Below, piece after piece: positions 25,093-37,123 of a stretch of DNA of 64,000 nt (position 1 is its first letter; each line of letters opens with the position of its first letter). A program made the position numbers and the translations under genes. Under the pieces are notes generated by a model. The model searched no databases, was not told the DNA's origin, and saw only the letters and a list, made by a program, of their open reading frames with translations. The stretch covers positions 2,500,001 to 2,564,000 of the forward strand of contig NZ_CP010945.1 of the NCBI RefSeq assembly GCF_000293885.2. The letters run 5' to 3'. This stretch comes from Pseudomonas fluorescens NCIMB 11764. Its GTDB lineage: Bacteria; Pseudomonadota; Gammaproteobacteria; Pseudomonadales; Pseudomonadaceae.

Positions 25093-25986
25093 AATTCGAT
25101 ACTCCGGCCGCTCGGCCAACCCTTCCTTCAAATAATCCACCAACTTGCGAACCTTCGGCGACAGGTGTCGTTGCTGTGGATAAAGCGCCCACACCGCAGT
25201 GTTCGGCGGTTGGTGGGCATCCAGCAGCGAAATCAGTTCGCCGCTTTTCAGGTATTCCAGCACGTAGTAATCCGGCAACTGACACAACCCGACACCCTGT
25301 AACGCCGCATCCAGCACCGCTTGCCCACTGTTGCAGCGCCAGTTTCCCTGTACGCGCTGGGAAAATTCCCGCCCGTTCTGTTCCAGTTGCCAGAGATCCG
25401 AGCTGCCAATGAGGCAGTTGTGGCGGCTCAGTTCCGACAAGCTGTGTGGGCGTCCGTACCGTTTCAGGTAGGAAGGCGACGCGCACAGATACATGCGCCG
25501 CGGCGCCAATCGCGCTGCCACCAGCCGCGAGTCCTGAAGGCGGCCGAGGCGGATCGCCAGGTCCAGGCCTTCATGCACCAGGTCCAGTTGCCGGTTGCTC
25601 AGTTCGATATCGATTCGAAGTTGCGGATAAATCCCCATGAATCGCGTTACCAGCGGCACGATGAACCGTTCGCCGTATGCCACGGCGCAGGTCATGCGCA
25701 GCATGCCTTTGGGTTCGCTGGTCAGGTCGCCGACCGCTCTTAGCGCTTCTTCACGACCGTCCTGCAAACGCTGGCAATGCTGCAAAAAGGTCTGGCCCGC
25801 TTCGGTCAGCGTGACGCGACGGGTGCTGCGGTACAGCAGTCGCGTCTGAAGGCGCTCTTCGAGGCGTACTATCTGTCGACTGATGTGGGAAGAAGAAACC
25901 CCAAGCCGTTCTGCGGCAGCCGTGAACTGGCTGCACTCGGCCACGGCGACGAATTCGTCGATACCTTCCCAACGGTTCTCGGACAT
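25090..25986 (-). CDS. gfnR: LysR-family regulator of the formaldehyde detoxification genes
   Basis: This is a LysR-type transcriptional regulator of 298 residues. It has an N-terminal winged helix-turn-helix (FVAVAECSQFTAAAERLGVS, about residues 12-31) followed by the linker helix and a substrate-binding-like effector domain. It is divergent from the glutathione-dependent formaldehyde dehydrogenase gene. The same neighbourhood in P. aeruginosa holds PA3630, described as GfnR. Assignment rests on family and synteny; the effector is inferred to be formaldehyde-related. Confidence 0.8.
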   Translation of the reverse strand: MSENRWEGIDEFVAVAECSQFTAAAERLGVSSSHISRQIVRLEERLQTRLLYRSTRRVTLTEAGQTFLQHCQRLQDGREEALRAVGDLTSEPKGMLRMTCAVAYGERFIVPLVTRFMGIYPQLRIDIELSNRQLDLVHEGLDLAIRLGRLQDSRLVAARLAPRRMYLCASPSYLKRYGRPHSLSELSRHNCLIGSSDLWQLEQNGREFSQRVQGNWRCNSGQAVLDAALQGVGLCQLPDYYVLEYLKSGELISLLDAHQPPNTAVWALYPQQRHLSPKVRKLVDYLKEGLAERPEYRI

Positions 25987-25989
25987 CGA

Positions 25990-27206
<1,217 letters not shown>

Positions 27207-27214
27207 GGTCCGCC

Positions 27215-28060
27215 ATGAGCCTGGAAAATATCTCCTGTCAGAAAAGCTTCGGCGGCTGGCATAAGCGTTATCGGCACCGCTCCGATGTGCTGGGCTGCGA
27301 CATGGTGTTCGCTGTGTACCTGCCGCCACAAGCGGAGCAGGGCGGCAAACTGCCGGTGCTGTACTGGTTGTCCGGCCTGACCTGCACCGACGAGAACTTC
27401 ATGCAAAAGGCCGGCGCCCTGCGCATGGCCGCGGAGCTCGGGCTGATCATCGTTGCGCCGGACACCAGCCCACGCGGTCCTGATGTGCCGGGTGACCCGG
27501 ATGGCGCCTGGGACTTCGGTCTCGGCGCCGGGTTTTATCTGAACGCCACGCAGGAGCCGTGGTCGCGCCACTATCGGATGCATGACTATGTCGTGCAGGA
27601 ATTGCCGGCATTGGTCGAGGCTCATTTCCCTGCTTCGGACAAGCGCGGCATCAGCGGTCATTCCATGGGCGGCCACGGCGCTCTTGTCTGCGCATTGCGC
27701 AATCCGGGTCGGTATCAGTCGGTGTCGGCGTTTTCGCCAATCAACAATCCGATGGACTGCCCTTGGGGCCAGAAGGCCTTTTCCCGTTACCTGGGGGAAG
27801 AGCGTTCGAAATGGCGCGAATGGGATGCCTGCGCGTTGATCGCCGAGGCCGAGGAGAAGCTGCCGCTATTGGTCGACCAAGGGGATCGTGATGATTTCCT
27901 GGCTACCCAGCTCAAGCCAGAAGCCTTGCTACAAGCAACCAGGCTGGCCGGTCATCCGCTGACGTTGCGCCTGCAACCCGGCTACGACCACAGCTATTTC
28001 TTCATTGCCAGCTTCATCGACGACCACTTGCAACATCACGGACGCGCCCTAGGCGTCTAA
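27215..28060 (+). CDS. fghA: S-formylglutathione hydrolase
   Basis: FghA hydrolyses S-formylglutathione to formate and glutathione, completing formaldehyde detoxification. The 281-residue alpha/beta hydrolase of the esterase D family has the nucleophile Ser150 in [10 protein letters not shown], an Asp in the [11 protein letters not shown] segment and the His in GYDHSYFF. It forms an operon with frmA (eight-base gap). Confidence 0.96.
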   Translation: MSLENISCQKSFGGWHKRYRHRSDVLGCDMVFAVYLPPQAEQGGKLPVLYWLSGLTCTDENFMQKAGALRMAAELGLIIVAPDTSPRGPDVPGDPDGAWDFGLGAGFYLNATQEPWSRHYRMHDYVVQELPALVEAHFPASDKRGISGHSMGGHGALVCALRNPGRYQSVSAFSPINNPMDCPWGQKAFSRYLGEERSKWREWDACALIAEAEEKLPLLVDQGDRDDFLATQLKPEALLQATRLAGHPLTLRLQPGYDHSYFFIASFIDDHLQHHGRALGV

Positions 28061-28073
28061 TGCAGGTAGAATC

Positions 28074-28101
28074 ACGCCCTGACAAAAATCGGGGCGTTTT
28101 T
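28074..28101 (+). terminator. Terminator-like hairpin abutting the ispF start
   Basis: ACGCCCTGA (28074-28082) pairs with TCGGGGCGT (28089-28097, one G-T pair) around a CAAAAA loop and runs straight into five T. The ispF ATG is at 28104. The only purine-rich stretch able to act as the ispF ribosome-binding site (GGGG, 28091-28094) is inside the stem. The element can therefore end the fghA transcript and may hide the ispF start in readthrough RNA. Confidence 0.75.
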
Positions 28102-28103
28102 CT

Positions 28104-28577
28104 ATGCGTATTGGCCACGGCTATGATGTGCACCGTTTCGCTGATGGCGATTTCATTACTCTGGGCGGCGTGCGCATTGCACACGGCTTCGGGCTGCTCG
28201 CTCACTCCGACGGTGACGTCCTGCTGCACGCCTTGAGCGATGCCTTGCTCGGCGCCGCTGCGCTGGGTGATATCGGCAAGCACTTCCCGGACACCGACCC
28301 AAAATTCAAGGGCGCCGACAGCCGTGTGCTGTTGCGTCACGTCGTCGCACTGGTCCACGCCAAAGGCTGGAAAGTCGGCAACGTCGATAACACCATCGTC
28401 GCCCAGGCGCCGAAAATGGCCCCGCATATCGAATCGATGCGCGCGCTGATTGCCGCGGATCTTCAAGTTGAGTTGGATCAAGTGAACGTGAAAGCTACCA
28501 CCACCGAAAAGCTCGGCTTTGTCGGTCGCGAAGAAGGTATCGCCGTGCATTCCGTTGCCTTGTTGCTGCGCGCATGA
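28104..28577 (+). CDS. ispF: 2-C-methyl-D-erythritol 2,4-cyclodiphosphate synthase
   Basis: IspF cyclises CDP-ME-2-phosphate to MEcPP, the fifth MEP-pathway step, as a zinc-dependent trimer. The 157-residue product has the metal ligands Asp8 and His10 (GYDVHRF) and His42 (DVLLHALSD), and the conserved [11 protein letters not shown] near the C-terminus. It overlaps truD by four bases, and its start lies directly behind a hairpin. Confidence 0.97.
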   Translation: MRIGHGYDVHRFADGDFITLGGVRIAHGFGLLAHSDGDVLLHALSDALLGAAALGDIGKHFPDTDPKFKGADSRVLLRHVVALVHAKGWKVGNVDNTIVAQAPKMAPHIESMRALIAADLQVELDQVNVKATTTEKLGFVGREEGIAVHSVALLLRA

Positions 28578-29619
28578 ACGACCTGCAATTGCTCGGCCCG
28601 CGTGCCTACGGTGAAGCCCTCGGCACCGCAGTGTTGAAAGCCACGGCGGAAGACTTCCAGGTCGATGAAGTGCTCGACATCCCGCTCAGTGGCGATGGCG
28701 AACATTTGTGGATCTGGGTGGAAAAGCGCGGCCTGAACACCGAAGAAGCGGCACGGCGAATTGCCAAGGCAGCGGGTGTGCCATTGCGCACCGTCAGTTA
28801 CGCCGGTCTCAAGGATCGTCAGGCGCTGACGCGCCAGTGGTTCAGCGTGCAGCTGCCGGGCAAGGCTGATCCTGATTTGTCGTCGGCGGAAAACGAGACG
28901 CTGAAAATCCTCAAGACCGGTCGACATAAACGCAAGCTGCAGCGCGGTGCTCATTCGGCCAACGGTTTCACCTTGCGCCTGACCCAATTCGCGGGCGACA
29001 AAGCGGCCATCGAAGCGCGCCTGCAACTGATCGCCAAACAAGGTATCCCCAATTATTTCGGCGCCCAGCGGTTCGGGTTCGATGGCGGCAACGTGGTCGA
29101 TGCCCGTGGCTGGGCCGCGCGCAAGGCCTTGCCGGAACAGCGCAACGTCCGTTCGCGCTTGCTCTCCACTGCCCGTAGTTTTCTGTTCAACCAAGTGCTG
29201 GCGGCGCGTGTCGCCGATGGTACGTGGCAGCGGGCTCAAGTCGGAGATCTGCTGGCGTTCACCGACAGCCGAAGCTTCTTCCCGGCCGGTGAAGCCGAGT
29301 GCAGCGACCCGCGACTGGCGATTCTCGACCTGCACCCGACCGGCCCGCAGTGGGGCGAAGGTGACTCGCCGGCGATGGGCGCAGTCCATGAACTGGAGCA
29401 GGCAATCGCCGCGCGCGAAGCGGATCTGCGCGATTGGTTGATTAACGCCGGTATGAGCCACGAACGTCGCATCCTGCGACTGCCCATTGGTGGGTTGACG
29501 TGGCATTATCCCGAGCCTGACATTCTGCAACTGGAATTCGTCCTGCCGGCCGGATGCTTCGCTACCGTATTGGTGCGTGAGCTCGTTGATCTGGTGCCGG
29601 TGGGGCAGACGGACAGCCC

Positions 29620-29632
<13 letters not shown>
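28574..29632 (+). CDS. truD: tRNA pseudouridine(13) synthase
   Basis: TruD isomerises U13 of tRNA-Glu to pseudouridine. The 352-residue product has the TruD-family catalytic motif [17 protein letters not shown] with Asp81, followed by the insertion domain (about 155-300). It overlaps ispF by four bases and surE by 13 bases, so ispF-truD-surE-pcm form one tightly packed operon. Confidence 0.95.
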
Positions 29633-31043
<1,411 letters not shown>

Positions 31044-31245
31044 GCATTTGTTTCGTCCCGGTGAATTCTCTTCGATTGCCCCTGTCTTACAGCGGCGTCG
31101 ATCAGTTAAACGGGATTCATCGTCAGGTAGCAAACGTGTGCTTCGCTTCATTAAAGGTAAAGCCTGCACCGCTCGTTATACTGACGACACTTCATGCCGG
31201 GAGCACGGCAATTCCACATTTCAGCCACCACAAAGGGAGCGGCGG

Positions 31246-32103
31246 GTGAGTCTCACAGTCATTGCGCAGCGAATGGGTATAACGAGCTTTCAGCGCCTGG
31301 TGACTGGCCTTGTCTTAAGCACCTTGCTGGTCGGTTGTTCCAGCACCAAATCGGGCGCGGTGCGCGTCGTCGATCGCAACAACGCCGTCGCCCAGCGTCC
31401 GGCAGTAACCACGGGCCAATACGTGGTTCGACCTAAAGACACGCTGTTCTCGATCGCCTTTCGCTACGGCTGGGACTACAAAGCCCTCGCGGCGCGCAAC
31501 AACATTCCTACGCCGTACACGATACATCCGGGTCAGACGATCCGCTTTGACGGTCGCACCGGTTCAACGCCGACGGCGGTGGTCAGCCCGGCCGATTCGG
31601 CGCCTTCTTCGTCGAGTAAAACCACTGTAATCCGGCGCCAGCCAAATGGCGCAACTACGACGACAACGGTGGTTGCACCGTCCGTCGCCAACAAGCCAGC
31701 ACCCGCTCCGATGCCTCCCGCAGGCCCGGCCCCGACCGGCTGGGGATGGCCTTCTAATGGCATCCTGATTGGAAAATTCTCTTCAAACGGTAGTTTGAAT
31801 AAAGGAATTGATATCGCCGGAGATTTGGGACAGCCTGTTTTAGCTGCGTCTGATGGGACGGTGGTATACGCCGGGAGTGGCTTAAGGGGCTACGGCGAAT
31901 TAGTCATCATCAAACACAGCGATACCTACGTCAGTGCCTACGGTCACAACCGCAGGCTGTTGGTTCGGGAGGGGCAGCAGGTCAAGGTCGGACAGACAAT
32001 TGCCGAAATGGGGTCAACGGGTACAGACCGGGTGAAACTGCATTTTGAGATTCGCCGACAAGGTAAACCTGTAGATCCGCTGCAGTTCCTGCCACGTCGT
32101 TGA
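31246..32103 (+). CDS. nlpD: NlpD-type murein-hydrolase activator lipoprotein
   Basis: NlpD activates periplasmic amidase at the division site from the outer membrane. I chose GTG 31246, with AAGGGAG upstream, which gives a lipoprotein signal (TGLVLSTLLVGC, lipidated Cys about residue 31). A LysM domain (QYVVRPKDTLFSIAFRYGW, about residue 60) and a C-terminal M23 peptidase domain follow. The first zinc-ligand motif HxGxD is replaced by KGIDIAG, while YGHN and LHFEIR remain, so the domain is probably non-catalytic, as known for NlpD. Its 3' half contains rpoS control sequences. Confidence 0.93.
   Translation: MSLTVIAQRMGITSFQRLVTGLVLSTLLVGCSSTKSGAVRVVDRNNAVAQRPAVTTGQYVVRPKDTLFSIAFRYGWDYKALAARNNIPTPYTIHPGQTIRFDGRTGSTPTAVVSPADSAPSSSSKTTVIRRQPNGATTTTTVVAPSVANKPAPAPMPPAGPAPTGWGWPSNGILIGKFSSNGSLNKGIDIAGDLGQPVLAASDGTVVYAGSGLRGYGELVIIKHSDTYVSAYGHNRRLLVREGQQVKVGQTIAEMGSTGTDRVKLHFEIRRQGKPVDPLQFLPRR
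31784..31797 (+). promoter_or_regulatory. PsrA-type operator of the rpoS promoter, inside nlpD
   Basis: CAAAC-GGTA-GTTTG fits the published PsrA consensus (C/G)AAAC-N2-4-GTTTG(G/C). It lies about 412 bases before the rpoS ATG. In other pseudomonads PsrA binds just upstream of the main rpoS promoter in nlpD, which leaves a leader of roughly 370 bases. A TTGATA at 31808-31813 is a candidate -35, but no good -10 was found. The surrounding DNA is more AT-rich than the rest of nlpD. Confidence 0.7.
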
Positions 32104-32208
32104 TTTGTTACCAGCCTGTTCCGTCACGTAGAGGGAACAGGCTCCAGCGTTGCCAGGGATAAAGGCGCCGCTCGAGCTTGAGGTCGAACTCACCAAAGGA
32201 CTATAACA

Positions 32209-33216
32209 ATGGCTCTCAGTAAAGAAGTGCCGGAGTTTGACATCGACGATGAGGTTCTCCTGATGGAGACCGGCATCGGTACGGATTCGATGTCGAATGA
32301 TGAAGGGGCTGCTCCACCTTCCGTTCGTGCCAAATCCAAACACTCCGCCTCGTTAAAGCAGCACAAATACATTGACTACACGCGTGCACTCGATGCTACG
32401 CAGCTGTACCTCAATGAAATCGGCTTTTCCCCTCTGCTGTCCCCCGAAGAAGAAGTTCACTTTGCACGCTTGTCGCAAAGTGGCGATCCGGCCGGGCGCA
32501 AACGCATGATTGAAAGCAACCTGCGGCTGGTGGTGAAAATCGCCCGACGCTATGTCAATCGTGGCCTGTCGCTGCTGGACCTGATCGAAGAGGGCAACCT
32601 CGGGCTGATCCGGGCGGTAGAGAAGTTCGACCCCGAACGTGGCTTCCGCTTTTCGACCTACGCAACCTGGTGGATTCGTCAAACCATCGAGCGCGCGATC
32701 ATGAATCAGACCCGGACCATCCGGTTGCCGATCCATGTGGTCAAAGAACTCAACGTGTACCTGAGGGCCGCACGGGAGCTGACGCAAAAACTCGATCACG
32801 AACCCTCACCCGAAGAAATCGCCAACCTGCTGGAAAAACCGGTGGGAGAGGTCAAGCGCATGCTCGGCCTGAACGAGCGGGTATCTTCGGTCGACGTCTC
32901 GCTGGGTCCGGATTCGGATAAAACCCTGCTGGACACCCTAACCGATGACCGTCCAACCGATCCGTGTGAACTGTTGCAGGATGACGACCTGTCTCAGAGC
33001 ATCGATCAATGGCTCTCGGAACTGACCGACAAGCAGCGCGAGGTGGTGATACGCCGCTTCGGTCTGCGCGGTCATGAGAGCAGCACGCTGGAAGATGTGG
33101 GCCTGGAAATTGGCCTGACCCGTGAGCGCGTCAGACAGATCCAGGTGGAAGGCCTGAAGCGTCTGCGGGAGATTCTGGAGAAAAATGGCTTGTCGAGCGA
33201 GTCGCTTTTCCAATAA
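32209..33216 (+). CDS. rpoS: RNA polymerase sigma factor RpoS
   Basis: RpoS is the stationary-phase and general-stress sigma factor. The 335-residue product has all sigma-70 regions: 1.2 and 2 ([17 protein letters not shown], then [19 protein letters not shown], about residues 122-165), 3, and the region 4 helix-turn-helix ([20 protein letters not shown], about 286-305). The ATG has AAAGGA upstream. A hairpin (AGCCTGTTCC/GGAACAGGCT, about 32113-32141) lies in the leader. A strong terminator follows. Confidence 0.98.
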   Translation: MALSKEVPEFDIDDEVLLMETGIGTDSMSNDEGAAPPSVRAKSKHSASLKQHKYIDYTRALDATQLYLNEIGFSPLLSPEEEVHFARLSQSGDPAGRKRMIESNLRLVVKIARRYVNRGLSLLDLIEEGNLGLIRAVEKFDPERGFRFSTYATWWIRQTIERAIMNQTRTIRLPIHVVKELNVYLRAARELTQKLDHEPSPEEIANLLEKPVGEVKRMLGLNERVSSVDVSLGPDSDKTLLDTLTDDRPTDPCELLQDDDLSQSIDQWLSELTDKQREVVIRRFGLRGHESSTLEDVGLEIGLTRERVRQIQVEGLKRLREILEKNGLSSESLFQ

Positions 33217-33238
33217 GCACAGCGCTTGACCAAGTAGC

Positions 33239-33268
33239 AAAAAACCCCGACTGGTTCGGGGTTTTTTG
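33239..33268 (+). terminator. Rho-independent terminator after rpoS
   Basis: AAAAAACCCCGA (33239-33250) pairs with TCGGGGTTTTTT (33256-33267) around CTGGT. With A and T tracts on both sides it is potentially bidirectional. It isolates rpoS from the following accessory cassette. Confidence 0.92.
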
Positions 33269-33372
33269 TGTCTGTAAATCCTGCCGGTCATTCCGCGGCT
33301 GTCTGCCTGAGCACAGTGCTGTTCAATCGCGGGTCGGCCCATCGAACGTCGCTTCTGCAATAGAAATGTCAT

Positions 33373-33389
33373 GTTCCTTAACTGGGAAC
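33373..33389. promoter_or_regulatory. Candidate operator upstream of the LacI-family gene
   Basis: GTTCC (33373-33377) and GGAAC (33385-33389) form an inverted repeat 56 bases before the chosen LacI start. The position suits an autoregulatory operator. The motif is short, so this is a suggestion only. Confidence 0.3.
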
Positions 33390-33444
33390 GCCATATTCGC
33401 CAAGTAATGTGCTCGTCAATGAGATCGATCTCAAGCGAGTGACA

Positions 33445-34458
33445 ATGACTGATTTAATTGAAGTTGCACGGCTGGCAGGCGTTTCGCGGGCGACCGCGGC
33501 CCGGACCTTTTCCTCCCCGGAAGTGGTGCGCCCGGCGACCCGAGAGCAAGTCATGGCGGCGGCGCGTCAACTGGGTTTTCGGCCCAATCGGCTTGGCCGG
33601 CAGTTGCGCCTGCAAACCACCAACCTGATCGGGGTCGTGGTGCCCAATCTGCTCAATCCGGTATTCGCTGAGCAAATCCAGGCGATGGAGCGTGCCGCAC
33701 GTTCACGAGGTTACAACCTGTTGCTGGCGACTACCGACTACAGCAGTGAGCGCGAAAGCTCGGTGGTCGAGGAGTTGTTGCGACAGCGGGTCGACGGTCT
33801 TGTTCTCACGGTGACGGACGCCGAGAGCAACCGCGTGTTGCAGAGCCTTGCCAGCGAAGACACCCCGTTTGTGTTGGCCTATCACCAGCCGGGTCATCCG
33901 GATTACAGCACCGTGTCGGTCGATAACCGCGCCGGCATGGCGATGGCCACCCGGTATCTGCTCGACGCCGGGCACTCCCGGATCGGCATGGTCGCGGGCC
34001 CCGCGCTGCAGTCCGACCGTGCTCGTCTGCGGTATGCCGGGTATTGCGACGCGATGCGCGAGGCCGGCCTCGACAGTTTGCCCGTGATTGAAATGCCTGC
34101 TCACACCGAGGCGGAATTCGCCGCCATCGAACCTCTGCTGCGAGGCCCCCAGGCGATCAGCGCGGTGGTCTGCTCCAACGATTTGCTCGCCATCAGCCTG
34201 ATCGCGCAATTACGGCGCAACGGTTGGTGCGTTCCCGGGCAACTTTCAATCATTGGTTTCGACGGCATCGCCCTTGGCGCTCAGATGCACCCGACGCTAT
34301 GCAGCGTCGTTCAACCTATTTCGGAACTGGCCTGCACGGTGATCGAGCAACTGTTGGCACAGATCGCCGGTGCAGCGCCGAATTCCCATTGTCTGTCTTG
34401 CCATATCAGGCCGGGCGACAGTATCCAACCCTACGAAATCATACCTGGAGATGTCTGA
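33445..34458 (+). CDS. LacI-family transcriptional regulator of the adjacent uptake cassette
   Basis: This is a 337-residue regulator with an N-terminal LacI helix-turn-helix (IEVARLAGVSRATAARTF, about residues 5-22), a hinge (RPNRLGRQLRLQ) and a periplasmic-binding-protein-like effector domain starting at NLIGVVVPNLLNPVF. I chose ATG 33445, since LacI proteins start just before the HTH; a GTG at 33409 would add 12 residues. The stop overlaps the start of the binding-protein gene by one base, so it is the first gene of the operon and probably autoregulated. The ligand is unknown; GntR/GalR-type relatives bind sugars or purines. Confidence 0.9.
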   Translation: MTDLIEVARLAGVSRATAARTFSSPEVVRPATREQVMAAARQLGFRPNRLGRQLRLQTTNLIGVVVPNLLNPVFAEQIQAMERAARSRGYNLLLATTDYSSERESSVVEELLRQRVDGLVLTVTDAESNRVLQSLASEDTPFVLAYHQPGHPDYSTVSVDNRAGMAMATRYLLDAGHSRIGMVAGPALQSDRARLRYAGYCDAMREAGLDSLPVIEMPAHTEAEFAAIEPLLRGPQAISAVVCSNDLLAISLIAQLRRNGWCVPGQLSIIGFDGIALGAQMHPTLCSVVQPISELACTVIEQLLAQIAGAAPNSHCLSCHIRPGDSIQPYEIIPGDV

Positions 34459-35462
34459 TGTTCCCTTTGCGTAAAACACTGGCGACATTGTTGCTCTGCG
34501 GATTGGCCAACCTGAGCCAGGCCGCTGACACTGCGATTTGCTACAACTGCCCGCCGGAATGGGCGGACTGGGGCACGCAGCTCAAGGAAATTGCCAACGC
34601 GACCGGCGTGCAGGTGCCGCTGGACAACAAGAATTCAGGTCAGGCCCTGGCGCAGTTGGTCGCCGAACAAGCCGCTCCAGTGGCTGACGTGGTGTATTAC
34701 GGCGTCACCTTCGGTTTGCAGGCTCAAAAAGCCGGCGTGGTCGACACGTATAAACCCAAGGGTTGGGACCAGATTCCCGCTGGCCTGAAGGACCCGGACG
34801 GTCACTGGTTCGCGATTCATTCCGGCACGTTAGGCATCATGGTCAACGTCGACGCACTGGGCGGATTGCCGGTGCCGCAAGGCTGGAACGATCTGCTCAA
34901 GCCCGAATACAAAGGCATGGTCGGCTACCTCGACCCCTCAAGCGCTTTTGTCGGTTATGTCTCTGCCGTAGCGATCAACCGGGCCATGGGCGGCAGCCTG
35001 GATAACTTCGCGCCTGCCATCGATTATTTCCAGAAGCTGGCGAAAAATACGCCGATCGTGCCCAAGCAGACGGCGTACGCCCGAGTGCTGTCAGGCGAAC
35101 TGCCGATTCTGGTCGATTACGACTTCAACGCTTATCGCGCGCGCTATAAGGACAACGCCAACGTCGCCTTCGTCATTCCCAAGGAAGGTAGCATCAGCGT
35201 GCCTTACGTGATGAGCCTGGTGGGCAACGCCCCGCATCGCGACAATGCGCAGAAGGTGTTGGATTTCGTCCTGTCCGATCAAGGCCAGGCACTCTGGGCC
35301 AAGGCTTATCTGCGCCCTGTGCGCGCGATAAAAATGCCCGCCGAGGTGGCCGCGCAGTTCTTGCCGGATAGCGATTATGCCCGGGCGGGTGTGGTCGATT
35401 ACCAGGAAATGGCCGCGGTCCAGGAAGCCTTTTCGGCACGCTACTTGAAAGAGGTCAAGTAA
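34458..35462 (+). CDS. ABC transporter periplasmic substrate-binding protein
   Basis: This 334-residue secreted protein starts with a signal peptide (LATLLLCGLANLSQA, cleavage near residue 23). It continues as a type II solute-binding protein of the iron/phosphonate/polyamine-like group (extracellular binding protein family 1): repeated short hydrophobic strands, NSGQALAQLVAEQ and VADVVYYGVTFGLQA. It overlaps the lacI stop by one base and is followed at once by two permease genes. The substrate cannot be read from sequence. The linked phosphodiesterase suggests a phosphodiester; Fe3+ or 2-aminoethylphosphonate are alternatives. Confidence 0.88.
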   Translation: MFPLRKTLATLLLCGLANLSQAADTAICYNCPPEWADWGTQLKEIANATGVQVPLDNKNSGQALAQLVAEQAAPVADVVYYGVTFGLQAQKAGVVDTYKPKGWDQIPAGLKDPDGHWFAIHSGTLGIMVNVDALGGLPVPQGWNDLLKPEYKGMVGYLDPSSAFVGYVSAVAINRAMGGSLDNFAPAIDYFQKLAKNTPIVPKQTAYARVLSGELPILVDYDFNAYRARYKDNANVAFVIPKEGSISVPYVMSLVGNAPHRDNAQKVLDFVLSDQGQALWAKAYLRPVRAIKMPAEVAAQFLPDSDYARAGVVDYQEMAAVQEAFSARYLKEVK

Positions 35463-36332
35463 GTGACGACCTCGTTCTTGAAAGTTCGGGAGGTCCGGTC
35501 GGGGCGCGCCATTTTTCCGCGCTGGCGCCCGACCGCTGCTTGGGCGCTGGCGCCGGCCGCAGCCCTGTTGTTCGCGTTCTGGCTGCTACCGCTGGCGCAC
35601 CTGATTGTTCTGGGCGGGCAGGGACGAGATGGCAGTGCAAGCGGTTACTGGCAGGTGCTGAGTAGCGCGCAATACCTGAGTAGCCTGGCGCAAACCTGCC
35701 TGCTTGCGCTCGTGGTGACCCTGGCGGCGCTCGTGGTGGGCGGTATCACTGGCGTGTTCCTCGCTCGTCAGCACTTTTTCGGACGCTCGACACTGGTGGC
35801 TTTGCTGACCTTTCCACTGGCGTTTCCTGGTGTGGTCGTCGGCTTCCTGGTGATTCTGCTGGCGGGGCGCCAGGGATTGTTCAGTGCCCTGGGCGTCACG
35901 CTGGCGGGGGAGCGCTGGGTCTTTGCCTACTCGTTGGCGGGCTTGTGTGTTGGCTACCTGTACTTCTCGATTCCGAGGGTGATCCTGACGGTGATGGCCG
36001 CTTGCGAAAGCCTGGATCGCAGCCTTGAGGAAGCCGCCCACTCGCTGGGAGCGGGTTCCTGGCGAGTGGTCATGGACGTCATTATTCCCGGTTTGGCGCC
36101 GGCCCTGGTTTCCTGCGCGGCTATCTGCTTTGCGACCTCCATGGGCGCGTTCGGCACGGCGTTCACCCTGGGCACGCGCCTCAACGTAACCCCGGTCGCG
36201 ATTTATAACGTATTTACCAACTACGCCAATTTTGCCGTGGCCGCAGCGCTGTCGGTGGTGCTTGGCGCGGTGACCTGGATCGCGCTCCTGCTGGGCCGGC
36301 GACTGGTCACTCCATCGAGGACAATCTTGTGA
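35463..36332 (+). CDS. ABC transporter permease 1
   Basis: This 289-residue inner-membrane protein has about six predicted membrane segments. The binding-protein-dependent permease EAA loop is EEAAHSLGAGSWRVVMDVII (about residues 191-210), which docks the ATPase. The GTG start at 35463 directly follows the TAA of the binding-protein gene, so translation is coupled. The paired permease overlaps by four bases. Confidence 0.9.
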   Translation: MTTSFLKVREVRSGRAIFPRWRPTAAWALAPAAALLFAFWLLPLAHLIVLGGQGRDGSASGYWQVLSSAQYLSSLAQTCLLALVVTLAALVVGGITGVFLARQHFFGRSTLVALLTFPLAFPGVVVGFLVILLAGRQGLFSALGVTLAGERWVFAYSLAGLCVGYLYFSIPRVILTVMAACESLDRSLEEAAHSLGAGSWRVVMDVIIPGLAPALVSCAAICFATSMGAFGTAFTLGTRLNVTPVAIYNVFTNYANFAVAAALSVVLGAVTWIALLLGRRLVTPSRTIL

Positions 36333-37123
36333 AGCGTTCCACACTGTTTGTCGGGCAACTGGTCTTCACCTTGCTGGTGTGCGCCTTCATGTTGGTGCCG
36401 GTATTGATGTCGCTGATGGCCGGATTGACGCGCAATTATTTTCAGGGGCTGTCCAGCGGCCTGACGTTCGATTGGCTGGTGCAGGTCTGGCTCGCTTACT
36501 CATCCACGGTCTGGTTGTCCCTGCAATTGGCGCTAGCCTGTGCGCTCTGCGTCAGTGTGCTTGGCGTGCCGGCGGCGTATGCGCTGGTGCGAATGAACAA
36601 CCGCTTCAGCCGCGGGTTCGAGGAACTGATGGTGTTGCCAGTGGCGATGCCGGGACTGGCCAGTGCTTTGGCCTTGCTGCTTACCTACGGCCAGTTCGGT
36701 GGGTTTCGCAGCAGCTGGTTATTCATCCTTGTAGGTCATGTGTTGTTCACTCTGCCATTTCTGGTGCGTCCGGTCATGGCGGTGATGCAACGCCAGCATC
36801 TGCCGGTATTGGAAGAGGCTGCGGCGAGCCTTGGCGCGGGACCGTTGCGGCGATTCTTCGGCGTGGTGATACCCAACTGCCGAGCAGGGATTCTCGCCGG
36901 GGTGCTGATGGTCGTCACGTTGTCGCTGGGCGAGTTCAACCTGACCTGGATGCTGCACACGCCGATGACCAAAACGTTGCCGGTGGGCCTGGCTGACAGT
37001 TATGCCTCGGCACGACTGGAGGTCGCCAGTGCTTACACACTTCTATTTCTACTGATGATCGTGCCGCTGCTTATTGCGTTGCAGGCTATCAGTGCCCGTC
37101 TGTCCCGCGGAGAAAGTCGATGA
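36329..37123 (+). CDS. ABC transporter permease 2
   Basis: This 264-residue inner-membrane protein has about six membrane segments and the EAA loop LEEAAASLGAGPLRRFFGVV (about residues 161-180). It starts at GTG 36329 inside the end of permease 1. The two permeases form the heterodimeric channel expected for this importer type. Its stop overlaps the ATPase start by four bases. Confidence 0.9.
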   Translation: MKRSTLFVGQLVFTLLVCAFMLVPVLMSLMAGLTRNYFQGLSSGLTFDWLVQVWLAYSSTVWLSLQLALACALCVSVLGVPAAYALVRMNNRFSRGFEELMVLPVAMPGLASALALLLTYGQFGGFRSSWLFILVGHVLFTLPFLVRPVMAVMQRQHLPVLEEAAASLGAGPLRRFFGVVIPNCRAGILAGVLMVVTLSLGEFNLTWMLHTPMTKTLPVGLADSYASARLEVASAYTLLFLLMIVPLLIALQAISARLSRGESR

